64,000 nt of DNA from Bryoerythrophyllum caledonicum (lineage: Eukaryota > Streptophyta > Bryopsida > Pottiales > Pottiaceae), in contig OZ020519.1 in the NCBI GenBank assembly GCA_963971425.1, positions 11,486,028 to 11,550,027 on the forward strand, in the 5' to 3' direction. The notes under the pieces were generated by a model, which worked only from the letters and a program-made list of their open reading frames with translations, made no database searches and was not told the DNA's origin. The translations under genes were made by a program, and so were the position numbers. This document shows positions 47,215 to 58,628 of the stretch, in pieces (the stretch's first letter is position 1; each line of letters begins with the position of its first letter).

Positions 47215-47730
47215 ACCAATATCCACAGCGACACTACCAATACAGCGCAAGTTTCCGGGCGAAGCTCTAGGAAAAAAGGCGAAGGAGGTTGAAGTTCCAA
47301 ATGAAGAAGTTGTGTGGTCTGACACTTCCAGTGACGACTCGGACACTGGATGCGACCCATCTATTCGCAAGGAGATTGAAGGCTTTATTAAATGCCACTG
47401 GCTAGATTCTGCCCTCCAAGAAGATTCCGGCAAGGAAGAAGATCCGATTGAGATGGACACGGTTGCATACAAGAACATCAATGAAAACCTAGAGTATTCT
47501 GATGATGTTCCAATTGGCCGAGAGGCTCAACTTCAACTTCTTGCTAAATATTAGCAGAGTTTACAGGAAAACAAGAATCTAGTAGAAGAAGCCAATCGCA
47601 ACAAAGAAGAACTTCAAAAATTATGCGCACTACTCCAAGAAAAGGACGATCAAATCCAAGAATACGCGAAGTTGGTGTTTACTTTAAAGTCGGAGAATTT
47701 GATAGCAATGGAAGTAGTGCCATGAATGAT
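47215..47730 (+). pseudogene. Unit 2 gene, third fragment
   Basis: Continues with RKFPGEALGKK, an acidic segment (VVWSDTSSDDSDTGCDPSIR, matching unit 3's IEWSASSSDDSDTGC), a TAG at about 47552, and a coiled coil (QENKNLVEEANRNKEELQK) ending at 47724. It completes the unit 2 reading frame. Confidence 0.65.
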
Positions 47731-48816
47731 AAACGGGCAATTTTGTAATATTTTGAAATCATAGACCTTGTGAATTTTGAAAATTGCACTTCATTTGTAG
47801 ATGGCTTTAGTTCAAAACAATGTTGTTTTTCTCTGACGTTAATCAAGTTTGTATGGTTCATCATGTTTTTGAATTTGTATAATGTAATAAAGTGAATGTT
47901 CTGTACACTCTTGTATACGTTTAAATTAAATATTTGATGACTGTATTATGATCTTCCATGATTGTACAACTTCATGCACTCCAGTCAATAAATTAAATTT
48001 ACTTTTGTCTAATATTTGAAAACCCACTACAATACTTTGTAGAATCATCCAGAATTTTTTTGTAGTGGAAGTTTTAAGTGTTGTCTCAAACATGTAAATC
48101 ATAAGACTAAACAATAAAAATCATGTTACTTACTTGCATAATAAATGATTTGGGATGTAACAAAATCCCCAATATTAATGCAACATTATTATTCTTGGTT
48201 GAATTATATGTAACTAATTGCGACGGCCTTCCAAATGATAAGAGATGGCATTCTACCATACAAATTATCCATATTATATCTTAATATGAGTATAAGTTTG
48301 CCATACAAATCATTTTCCATGCTAATTGAAGGTACTAACTCTCCCCCAAAAATCATTAAGTATAAGTATTGTGTTAATAACATTTTTAGAAGATGTTTTT
48401 AAAACATTATAGTGTTTGACTACTTTCCTTGAACATTTCAAAAATATTGGATTGTTTATGATTTTTTTGTACGTAAATCAAATTTTCAGTACATGCTCAT
48501 AGATTTCTGGAAGATAGAAGTCAAATCATTTGAGCCAACCAAACAAATTCACTAAATTGTAATAGTGCCAAAATTGTAGTAATATATCGTAACATAGAAA
48601 AAAATTGCCATATACAAAACCAATCTATCCACTTTATGCAAATTTTACTTTTATAGAATTCATGGAAATTGCAAATTAGTAATTTTATGTAGATGACCCG
48701 TCATGTACACTTGATTGAAGTTGACATTGGCATTTCTACATGTCGGAAATGGAATTTTGGAAATTAGAGTATGTCAAGTTTTCTCCACTAGGTAGGTGCT
48801 TGATCCAAAAATGTGC
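47731..48816. other. AT-rich spacer between units 2 and 3
   Basis: Presumed 3' UTR and intergenic DNA; no ORF or RNA gene recognized. Confidence 0.5.
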
Positions 48817-49040
48817 GCGCCCGACCCTGCTCGAACGTGCCCGACCAGCCCCCCCGTGTACGCACGCAGCCCCATCTCGTACGCGCGGAGCCCCATCGCG
48901 ATCGCGTGCAGCCCCCTTGCGTATGCGCACAACCCTCTCACGTTCGCACGCAGCCTTCTCGCGTACGCGCGCAGCCCTCTTGCGTTCGCACGCAGCCCTC
49001 TCGCGTTCGCGCACAGCCCCCTCGCGTACGCGCGCCTCTT
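48817..49040 (+). repeat. CpG-rich 21-bp minisatellite, array D
   Basis: About 10-11 units of 21 bp, consensus CGCAGCCCTCTCGCGTACGCG, directly upstream of a TATA box. Reading frames through it are artefacts. Confidence 0.85.
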
Positions 49041-49074
49041 GGTTGTATGCGCCTGCCATAGGTCAGTGATTTTC

Positions 49075-49082
49075 TATAAATA
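49075..49082 (+). promoter_or_regulatory. TATA box of unit 3
   Basis: TATAAATA, 166 bp before the ATG at 49241, about 35 bp after array D. Confidence 0.6.
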
Positions 49083-49116
49083 TTGGATTTTCACATTTCG
49101 GGCCTCACTTCCTAGG

Positions 49117-49185
49117 GGCTTTGGCCTGCAACTGCCACGTGGCGGCTGCTTGCTTGGCACTATTGGGAAGTTTTTTACGGTGTCT
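49117..49185 (+). promoter_or_regulatory. Conserved 5' leader block (unit 3)
   Basis: Counterpart of 36069-36136; the CAACTGCCACGTGGCGGCTG core is identical and contains a CACGTG E/G-box. Confidence 0.6.
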
Positions 49186-49240
49186 AATGAGACCTTTGTA
49201 TTTCTCCACCTTCGTATTTCTCCACCTCGTCATGCCAATT

Positions 49241-50180
49241 CGAACCATGTATTCTGGACAGCCATCTACCACTAGCAGTTCCCATGGAAAACGACAACGT
49301 GATAAACATCACGCACGCAAAAAGTAGAAGAAGCGCCTTCACGTGTTGATGGATGAAAAGATGAAGGCCTTCTTTGGTTGGGAGGCAGTTCCAATTCCAT
49401 GGACATTTGCACAATGTGCAAAATACATTGGAATCTGGATGGTGTCATTGGGGGCACATGTGGCCATACTCGGGGTATACTCTAATGCGAAGTATAAATA
49501 GGGCCAACTTGGGGTACTGCACCAATGAGATCTTCAAGGAGCGTTGCATCCAAGCGTACCAGCACATTTATGACGTGGCGAAAGTGCACCGCAACTCGGT
49601 AAATTATTCAATTTTACGGATGATTTACGCAGAGGTGGTACTTGGCGTACGAGTTGATTGGAGGACAATGGAAATCCAAACAAACTCCAAGATGGCGCCA
49701 GTCATTGGATTAACAATACCATTTGTGTGGAAGTTTCCGGGAGAAGGTCTCGGAAGAACCATGGAAGTTGAACCTTCGGATCAAAAAATCGAGTGGTCCG
49801 CGTCTTCATCTGACGACTCGGATACTGGATGTCATCTGTCTGTGCGTAGGCAACAAGTATTTTCCTTCAAATCAAGCTTGAACAAAGAGCCGTCGGTTTC
49901 ACAACAAGAAGGGGATGCCACGAAGATGGATGCGGTACATGAGGAGGGCGTGGATAATAAAAAAAAGTCTACGGAGGGTGACTGGGTGAGTCGTGACAGT
50001 TATCTTCGAGTTGTGAATTGACTAAAAGAAAGCTTGAAGATAATCGAGGATCTAGGAGAAGAAGTTGATGAGAAGGAAAATGAAGTTGCGGAATGCCATG
50101 AAGAAATTCAAGACTTGAAGGAACAAGTTTGGGAGAAAGACCGTCTTCTTTCATTTTTGATTGGCTATAGTGGAGTTTAG
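49241..50180 (+). pseudogene. Unit 3 gene
   Basis: Begins MYSGQPSTTSSSHGKRQRDK, then a TAG near 49325, then the shared domain in shifted frames (AFFGWEAVPIPWTF, QCAKYIGI; NLGYCTNEIFKERCIQAY; HIYDVAKVHRN; YSILRMIYAEVVLGVRVDW; KMAPVIGLTIPFVWKFPGE), the acidic segment SDDSDTGC, and a coiled coil to the stop at about 50178 with a TGA at about 50019. At least two frameshifts (near 49430 and 49490). It is the only copy without an insertion in the coding part, so it serves as reference for the empty sites in unit 2. Confidence 0.7.
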
Positions 50181-50212
50181 AACTACAATAGTGCTAGAAA
50201 TGTACATAGAGC

Positions 50213-50216
50213 AATG
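50213..50216. repeat. Candidate target duplication AATG, left
   Basis: AATG precedes the left TIR and follows the right TIR (63563-63566). Four bases only, so coincidence is possible. Confidence 0.5.
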
Positions 50217-50248
50217 AACACGTAATTAAGCAATTATGCACTTGGCCA
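50217..50248 (+). repeat. Left TIR of the 13.3-kb element
   Basis: Overlaps a 16-bp perfect palindrome GCACTTGGCCAAGTGC at 50238-50253. Confidence 0.75.
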
Positions 50249-50813
50249 AGTGCACTGGTTGCTGGTAGAAAGCCGCAAGTTATTTGCTCATAACTTTTTT
50301 TTAAATCAAAATTTGGCAAAAGTTTCGTATGTTTTTTGTCAATTTTTTTTGGTGTTTGTCGTGTCATACCTTGGCATCTTCATGTTCATATCAGTAATAT
50401 ATTTTTTACATTTTCTACCTTTTTTTAGAAAATATATGATTTCTAATCTAGTTTACAAATCCTGCTACAAAATTATAATCATGTGCCCAAAGAGATTATG
50501 AATTTGTTATGAGTTATTATAGGATTTTAGAGTAGTGCACTACAAATACAATGTATAAGAGATACAAAAATATATATGCAATTTCCTAAGACAGTGTAAA
50601 GTACCTCACTGTATTTTATAATGCAAAAACATACATAATCAAGCAATTCCACACTATTGCTGAGGAATTCTAAAATCAAACATATCATATGGACCACCCA
50701 ATATATAATATATACCACCCACCGAACGATAGACACATCTCAAACTGCAGTATACTAACGTATTTGCCACCTAAACTACATGCATGCTCTACTATAGTAT
50801 ATAGCTCCAGGGC
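50249..50813. other. Subterminal non-coding region, left
   Basis: AT-rich 3' flank of the ParB-like gene; ORFs here carry no motif. Confidence 0.5.
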
Positions 50814-53800
50814 TCAGAGCTCATCTTCTGGCGGAACGACTCCCTCCACGTGTCCAATGGCGCTACCTACCATAGCGGACAGTTCATGATCCTGCACTGG
50901 ACGATCTCCCACATCTTCGATGCCAATGGACGCACACTCAACATATCGGTAATTGCCAGGAATACCCTCTTGCGTATCCCTTACCCTATCATCATTGTAG
51001 AAAAAACCATCCTCTTGATTGAAGGACATCTCTCGCTCTAACGAGAAGGCCCCCTGAAATGCAATGATGTCCTCGGATACGCTAGATCTTGGAACGGAAG
51101 GCAAACCTGGTCCGGTATCACTCTGAGTACCTCCGAACGTCTCTTGTGTCTCCGATACAGGCTCTGATTGAGAAGGCATCGAATGCTGTGGAATCTTCCT
51201 CTGCACCGAAAAAAATTCCAATGAATCCAATTCTTCTTCCTCCATCTCCAGCCTAAGACCATCAAATGTACGCCCCCCTCCTGTCCCTGCCGCCAAACCA
51301 ACATCCACTACACGGATATCTTGCATCCTCTCTGTAGGTGTTGCAGACGTCTCCCCTGAAGTATTTCCCACCGCCTGCTGCGTTGATGGAATCCTCTCTC
51401 TTGGAGGAGACTGGTACACTCCATCTTCATCGACGTCTGAACCACTGCGAGATGAGAAATCGTCAGTGGTACCTGAATGTGGCAATCTCTCATGTAAACC
51501 ACCTCCATCCTCATTGTCGTATTCATTCCTCACTCCACCAACCGCCTCTTCAGTCTCAGGTACGATGTTGCAACCAGTACTTGTTCCACCAGTCCTGACC
51601 AACAGTTGTCCTTGGAAATTGTCGGACAACTCATTGTACAGAAATGAAACTCTGTCTGTACAATCGTCAATGATGAAAACCTCAGATCCCTGGAAATCTC
51701 CTTCAAGGATCGTGGGAATGGCCGTAGATATGTTACACGCCACTAAACCCCAACCACGGGGCAAGTAAGAGCCCACTAGTCTTGCCAGCTCTGATGGAGA
51801 TCTCTCGAGTGAATCAACTTCAGAGGGTTGGCGTGCCTCACTCCAGTGATCCAAGAATACAAGTGGAAGTGGAACGTCTCCAGAAACATAATTCGGGCCA
51901 GGAGATGTTTCCACAGGGTGCTGCATACAAATCACAACATCGCCAATCGGTTGTACTACTTGCTGCAGACGCCCATTCTCTGTAAAGTCGAGAGCATAGG
52001 GAATAACCGAGTTCGGATCAAACGCCCAACATCCACGGCGCATAGTACATCCCTCTGGAAGCTTCACCTTCGTGAAAAACTCTTCGTTGGCATAGACGGC
52101 CGCTGGTAACAAGAAGATGACGTTCCATCGTTCAATATTTGCCATCCATAATGACAGCTGTGCAAAAGCCGCGGATAACTGGGCGTCTCCCCAATGACCA
52201 TCTCCATGCCTCCCACCGCCACGTCGACAATCAATCACCCACAAACATGGTTTCCCCAACTCTATGTAGTCGGTGCGGAATAATCCTCTTCTACACCGAA
52301 TTGGAAGAAGATTCTCTGTGTCGCTCTGGCCTAGCCTCTTGACTTCCATCTGCCATTCCCAATTAGCAGTAGCATGTCCTCCCACATCCACGGACAATCC
52401 AATGTATCCACGCCCCCCTGCTGCAATGTCACCATAATGAAACCTGATGGAAGGAGGGATGAGGTAGCCTATGTCTTCCAGCTTAGACACCTTCCCCCGC
52501 ACAGGAGCAGTCCAAGTTTTTTTCGTGGTAGCATTCAAAAGCTTCCCAAAGGTATCAAGTTGTGCGTTACTCCTCGGAAAATACTTCCCTACTCGGATAC
52601 GAAAGAACTCCTCCATGGAATCAGGTGTACTTTCTTTGTTCTCCACCATCAACCAACGGATGGAATTGATCACAGCTTCTCGTCTCTGATATCGGTCACA
52701 AACACCGGCAATCGTACGAGGATGTGGATTCTTGTCTTTTACACCGTCAAAGTAGTATGCTTGACGAGGTCTTACTCCATCCTCTGTCACCGGCTTTGCT
52801 GTAGCAGACTTTGCCAACCGAAGATAATATGGAATCGGAACCCTATCTAACGGCCTCAACCAATTCTGGGTCATCTCCTTTCTTGTTGGTCGTATGTCCA
52901 CATTTGGATCTAGCTCTTTCTTCCTCGCCATGTCCTTCCACTTGTCCTCCTCCTCCTTGCTGTAAAAGAGAATGCCGTCTTCGTAGTCCTTGCAAACTTG
53001 AATGATAGCTTCGAAGCAGTCATTGCTCGGATTCCATGCATGATTGGTCAGATCCTCCATGTTTTTGGCTAACCTCTTCACCGTGACAACTCCATCCCCC
53101 TTGGGCAACTTATGTACTACACTTGCCGCACTCACCAAAGCAACAGCCCTACGTGCATCGTCCGCACGTAGTGTGCTGTCAGGCCTCCTGTATAGATCCC
53201 AAATCTGACGGAGCTTCCTCAAATCCTCCTCCATGGTAGAATAGGACTGTCTTTGGAACTCCGCCACATTGATCCGCGCAGACTTCTCAATGTAAAAGCG
53301 ACGATCATCATACACTACAAAAGACGCCTCCCGCTGCTCGAACGTGTCCAGATACTCATTTAAAGGCATAGTACCATCTCTCCACTACTGCTGTGCAAAC
53401 TTACAAGCTGCTACTATGTGTTGCCCATCCACGGGTTCCCAAATGATATGATCTTGAAGCCAAGAATACTGGGATCCCATAGCACCTTGTGCAGAAGCAC
53501 TCCCGTGTGCAATGAACATGCGTTCAAACTCTCGTGCGGTTCCTACCAACGGAAATGGCAGCTCCTCCTTCTCAACGACACCATCATCGGTGGTAGTATG
53601 CACGATGTATCTGATCGGTCGAAGTATCAATCTACTCACCCGAGTCGCGGATTCTGGGTCTCGTAAGCGGTTGAATACTTCTATGACCCTCTTCTGTGAT
53701 AAAACTCGGTGGTTGGTTTCGGGATTCTCCACAGAGACAATGCGGTCTATGTGTGCCTTAAACACAAAATTCCCCCACACTGATCCTTTCGCAATCTCCT

Positions 53801-54778
53801 CTATTGTAGGCACTGGTGCTTTTAAATTCATTGGACTTGGAAGATCCTGTGGTATCTCCGCATTGTCTTCAAAATCCTCTGGTATACTGTCTGGAAGGTT
53901 GTGAAATTCTTCTTCCTCCGGCGGCATGGCTGACACATCAGCTAAATCTCCCGGTGTAGATGTAGGAGCCCTACGATGACCATCAGACGTCCTGAGCCCC
54001 GACCTAGGAATCCTGCCACCCGATCTTGCACTTCTCCCAATCAACCTCCTCCCACTTGGATCCAAACTTGATGGGCCTTCTCTTGAACCAGAAGCTACAT
54101 CCTGTCAACACGCCGTGGCATCTTCGTAGGACGTCTACTCGTTAATGGAGGATTCGGTAATGTCTGTACCTCGGAAGTTGTAGTGGGATGTTGGCCTCCA
54201 CTTCCTCTCCCCCCCTCCAGTGGTCGCCAATCCAGTTGCAACGGCTTAGCAAGAATTCGATAAACTTCTGTTTCTTCTGGTTCCATTGGTGGGGCTTGAG
54301 TTGTCGCACGTGATGGGTCCCTCTCCCGAAATGCTTCATATCTAATATGTTCCTCCATAATCTTCTTAGCCTTCAGCACCATCTCCGGTGATAACGCTAA
54401 ACAAGCTAAGACGTTGTTGTATCTAGCAGTACGTACCGCAAGAGAGATGTTCAACCAAAATGTCTGCAATGATTTGAGGAATTTCACCTGACCTGGATTT
54501 TTAAGAAGATTCAAAGGGACAGGTGCCAAAAGCAACTTCTTCGAAAGAAAAGTCTTCACCTCCGATTGACCTGGACCCACTACGCATGTAACGTATACCA
54601 TATCATCACGTCGAAGAGTGAGTGCTTGGATTTTGCCAAAAGTCTTTCCCAACGCCGATGTACGCTTCCCCAGCTCAAAGGGATAATCCGTCACCCATAA
54701 GAAGGCGCTCGACTCATCCACTTCTGCGATCCACCAGCCGTGGCTCTCCCAGATTCTGTCAATATTTGGTGGTGCCAT
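50814..54778 (-). CDS. ParB/Srx-like protein with large C-terminal domain (about 1300 aa)
   Basis: Exon 1 54778-54170 (203 codons, MAPPNIDRIWESHGWW), 68-bp intron 54169-54102 (GAG/GTACAG ... TTGACAG/GAT, phase 0), exon 2 54101-50814. The N-terminal domain (WWIAEVDESSAFLWVTDYP) is unrecognized. Around residues 290-440: SQKRVIEVFNRLRD, ELPFPLVGTAREFERMF and IWEPVDGQHIVAACKFAQQ, where the last piece resembles the DGxHR element of ParB/sulfiredoxin-fold proteins. A TAG at 53382 follows and the same frame resumes (WRDGTMPLNEYLDTFEQR). A middle domain has CLWVIDCRRGGGRHGDGHWGD, a helix, then WNVIFLLPAAVY, which could be a degenerate methyltransferase-type Rossmann fold (weak). The last 300 residues are acidic and disordered. 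Possible DNA-binding accessory protein. Confidence 0.6.
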
Positions 54779-55615
54779 AACGCAACACTCAAAAAACCTG
54801 AATATCATTACAAAACGATAGTCACTATTAATATGGAATAAGAATTTTTGAACCACCACTCATTGCACAATATTTTTCAACATGCAACACCCCTTGTATA
54901 CCTCTAAAAACTTTTGCACTACACAAGATCTAAATCCAATACCATCGTGTTAAGCATGTTGTTAGTTCTTTGGTGAAATAGCATATTAATCCAAGGCAAT
55001 TATTTTCACACATTGTCACACATTTTCGGGGAGAGTACCAGAAAACTTCTACCTTTCCACATAAAATTTGAGAACTTCGTACGATTCACTTTTGATTTTG
55101 CCTATAGCATTATGCGATGTAAAACTTCTTATTGACCATTTGGATTCTCATTTAAAACAATGTCAATTTCACAAAAAAAATATAACGTGAATTGAGAATT
55201 TTGGAACCTCCACTCATTGCACATTTAAAAAAAATATGCTACACCCCTTGTCTACCTTCAAACATTATAATCTTTCAATCCGTGCGGTGAAACTTTATGA
55301 AATTTTGTGAGCATATTACTTAATAAGTCATCATTCAGATCCTACGGTTAAAACTAAAAAAAACATTAATTGTAGAGGCTTTCTAATTTCACAAAAACAA
55401 GCAATTTTAACAATATTTGGGTTAGATATTCACTACATTATTTATGGACCAAGGTATTTGGGGTATCAATATCTAGGGTATGACGACCAGGATATGAGCT
55501 CCTTGGTACCACAAGCGGTTATCAACCGGTGTATCAAATTAGGGTTTGGATTAGGGTTTGGATTTCCGGGTATCAATAAGGACATCAATCCTTTGCTCAA
55601 GTGGGTAGCCCAAGG
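54779..55615. other. Central spacer, left part, with a degenerate copy of the repeats at 57.4-59.6 kb
   Basis: 54840-55360 contains phrases shared in order with 57700-58230 and 58960-59470 (CACACATTGTCACACATTTTC, CCACTCATTGCACA, TATAATCTTTCAATCCGTGCGG, GATCCTACGGT). It is therefore an older, decayed relative in the same orientation. No gene. It includes the presumed promoter of the ParB-like gene. Confidence 0.55.
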
Positions 55616-56342
55616 AGGGGTGTGCGCGCGCACACCCCTGGTAGAAGTTGTGATGAGGCTGTGAGTGAGAGGGTAGGGTTAGGAGGAGAGAGACAATGTG
55701 TGGGAGGTGTGAGGAGATGTGTGGGAGATGTGTGGGAGAGATGGGTTTAAGTGGGCGGAGAAGGTGTGAGGGAGGGTAGTGAAGTCGTGGGAGGTGTGAA
55801 GGAAGTTGTGGGAGGTGTGAGTGAAGTTGTGGGCGGCAAGGGTTTAGGAGAGAGAAGGAGAGAGTGGGTGAGGGAAATTGTGTGTGGGTGAGTGGGNNNN
55901 NNNNNNNNNNNNNNNNNNNNNNNNNNNNNNNNNNNNNNNNNNNNNNNNNNNNNNNNNNNNNNNNNNNNNNNNNNNNNNNNNNNNNNNNNNNNNNNNNNNN
56001 NNNNNNNNNNNNNNNNNNNNNNNNNNNNNNNNNNNNNNNNNNNNNNNNNNNNNNNNNNNNNNNNNNNNNNNNNNNNNNNNNNNNNNNNNNNNNNNNGCTG
56101 CGAGCAGGGCTCGCGCATCGCTGCGCCTGCACCTGTGCGCGTAGGATTTAGGGTGTGTGAGGGTAGGATAGGAGGCCGCGGCAATGAAAAGGGAAGGAGG
56201 TGTCGCACCTGCAAAGCCGCGCAACAAGGAGGTTGACTGCCACACTTGATCACGGAGGAAGCTATTGTTTTGATTTTCGCCTCCATGTGTTTGGATTAGC
56301 TTGGTGGAGGAGTACCAGCAGTAGGGGGTGTGTGCGCGCACA
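55616..56342. repeat. GC/GT-rich segment bounded by inverted alternating-CG repeats, containing the sequence gap
   Basis: The left end is a 24-bp perfect palindrome (AGGGGTGTGCGC and its complement, 55616-55639). The right end (about 56318-56342) reads GGGGGTGTGTGCGCGCACA, near-complementary to the left. The inside is strongly G-rich on the plus strand (GTGGGAGGTGTGAGG phrases, 55680-55896). It may be a small inserted element; no target duplication seen. Confidence 0.45.
55897..56096. other. Assembly gap (200 N)
   Basis: Exactly 200 unknown bases between G-rich and CpG-rich sequence. The round length suggests a placeholder or a size estimate. Confidence 0.99.
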
Positions 56343-56404
56343 GCTCTAGCTCAAGGTTACTTTACGAGGCGTCACGCGATTTCCACGTCACGCGAATACG
56401 TTGA

Positions 56405-56570
56405 CTAGGGTTTGGATTTGTGGTTGTGGCGGCTAGGGTTTGATGGCGGCGGCTAGGTTTTGGCGGCGATGGCTAGGGTTTGGTGGTGGTGGCTAGGGTT
56501 TGGTGATGGCGGCTAGGGTTTTGGAACTACGGTTTGGGTTCTTGTGTGTAGAGGCTAGGGTTTCAAGTAG
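56405..56570. repeat. Array of CTAGGGTTT (telo-box-like) units
   Basis: Six or seven copies of a GGCGGCTAGGGTTTGGTG-type unit, about 21 bp apart in the best part. AAACCCTA on the other strand is the plant telo box known from promoters of growth-related genes. It could mark the 5' end of the transposase or ParB-like transcript. Confidence 0.65.
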
Positions 56571-57389
56571 TGCGCTGATGTGCCATATTGAGGATTTTGT
56601 GCAATACTACGAGCTGCTCTTTTGACTCACTTTATGAGGTTTTGGTGTCATATTTTCAGTATAACAATGCTTGCACTCTCTAGTTGTTGACTGCTATCAT
56701 GTTTTCTTTTTGAAATTGCAATTTTTGTACATTCTCCAGTTGGTGTTCTCATTTGTGTATTTAAACATTGGTACTCACCTACCACTAACCTAATTCTGTC
56801 TGAACTTCAATCATCATGAACACAACCCTAGAGTTCCTCAGATTCAGAATTAAAACGAAGTTAGAAACTTACCAAGATCGCTAAAATCTCCTCGATGTGC
56901 AAATTTCCTCCAATCTACACAGTATACAAATTTGACAGAAATTAGTGAATGAAGTAAAAATGCACATAGCCTTGAGGTTTTGATTATAAGAGTGCCCACC
57001 TTAGAAACTGCGAAGAGAAATGACCTCTAGGTTTGCATAGAAACCTTTTATCCATGTTGGAACCTTGTGCCTCAAGCTTACTAATAAAAATTTGACTTTA
57101 AGAACTTTGGACCTTTTGCTTTGTTTCTCCATATGTTAATTTTTTCAATATATTATATTAAAATTTCGGGCTATATGTAATACGAAGATACATATAGGAT
57201 TTTTTATCACATAGTTTACCATATAAACTTTATGCATGTGTTGCAGGTAAAGGGGGAAGGGTTGAGAAACATGTCCAACAACAACGACGGAATAGTGATA
57301 TAATGTTGAACGCCATCAAGCATCAGTGCGTGTACCGCTAACACCTACAACGTATCTTGAGGTAAACATTTGTTTTTATACAAGTTTAA
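56571..57389. other. Central spacer, no gene recognized
   Basis: AT-rich. A possible splice acceptor TTGCAG lies near 57246; nothing further can be supported. Confidence 0.4.
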
Positions 57390-58330
57390 CCCCTAAGGTA
57401 CCAAGTGTCCAAAAAGGGCTTTTTGAAAGTTCGGTCAGGTTCCTATTGTGTCAATTTCCAACATTCTTCTTTGAAATTTTTACAATAAAAAGACATTACC
57501 AAGACCTTAGTAGGAAAACAATTTTGACCTAAATTGGACATTTGATGAAAAAGTTATAGGGTTTTGAATTTTAATGGGGAGGGCGGGCACCTCGGGCACC
57601 TCCAAAAACTTTTGATAGGACACTCTATTGAAAGTGAGATTTTCATTACTTGCAAGTAATATTATTTCCCTTCATATTGTCAAAAAAAAGTTCTTGTCTT
57701 TAGTGAAAAATAGCATACCAACCCAAGTCAAACATTTTCACACATTGTCACTCATTGTCGGGCAAGGTACCAAAAAACTTCTTGTTTTCCAAATAAAACC
57801 TAGATATTTTCATATTTTTCACTTTTTATTTCTTCCACATCAATATGTAATGTAAACCTTCATATTAACCATTCGGATTGTCAATCAAAAACATATTAAG
57901 TTAAAATTAGTGAAACTGTGAATTAACAAATTTCAAGCCTCCACTCCTTGCACACTTGTTTTGAATATGCTACACCCGGTCTCTACCTCTAAAAAATGGT
58001 GTGTAAGGAGCTAACATCATGCTTAACAAGATGGTAATAGATTTAGACCTTTTGTAGTGAATTTTTTTGACATCAACTGAAGTCAAGGTCTGTTGATCCA
58101 CTAAACGCAGGGAAGAAAATGAACCATTTGGTTGACTTCAAACACTATAATTTTTAAACCGTGGGGACAAAGTTTTTGAAATTTTGTACATATATTACTT
58201 AATAAGCCTTTATTGAGATCCTACGGTCAGAACTCAAAATCAAAGTTTTGATTTCCTTCTTTATTTGTTGCACTAGAATCCATTTAGTTTGAAGTGGTTT
58301 TGGTGTAAAACTGTCACGATACCTTAGGGG
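57390..58330. mobile_element. TTAA-flanked 941-bp non-autonomous element, copy 1 (piggyBac-like ends)
   Basis: TTAA at 57386-57389 and 58331-58334 flanks ends CCCCTAAGGTA and TACCTTAGGGG (11-bp perfect TIR). TTAA target sites with C-rich ends are the hallmark of piggyBac. No coding capacity. Copy 2 lies 1239 bp to the right. Confidence 0.65.
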
Positions 58331-58334
58331 TTAA

Positions 58335-58624
58335 GATTGATTCTTGATTGATCTTTTGTACTATGTTGTTTGTATAATAACCTTTATGTGGACATACAAA
58401 TCCATTATTTAATTAGCGATTGTAACAAGTTCCAATGGTGTCAATCATAGCAAGTAGACAACATGGTTCATTTTCTTCCCTAGGTTCAGTGAATTCCCTT
58501 CGTTTCAGTTCACTTGGATTCAAAAGATTGCATCACACATGATCTAGGTTCATTATCATCATGTGAAGAATGATTAGTTCCATTATTCACCAATGTTTAG
58601 GAATGCAAAAGAGGTGTAGCATAT
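58335..58624. other. Spacer between the two TTAA elements
   Basis: 290 bp, AT-rich, no feature recognized. Confidence 0.5.
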
Positions 58625-58628
58625 TTAA

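Noticed and set aside
48736-49275. ORFs of 80-160 codons across minisatellite D
   Set aside because: Repeat artefacts open on both strands.
55551-56341. ORFs spanning the N gap
   Set aside because: Translation through unknown bases is meaningless; the flanks are low-complexity G-rich DNA.
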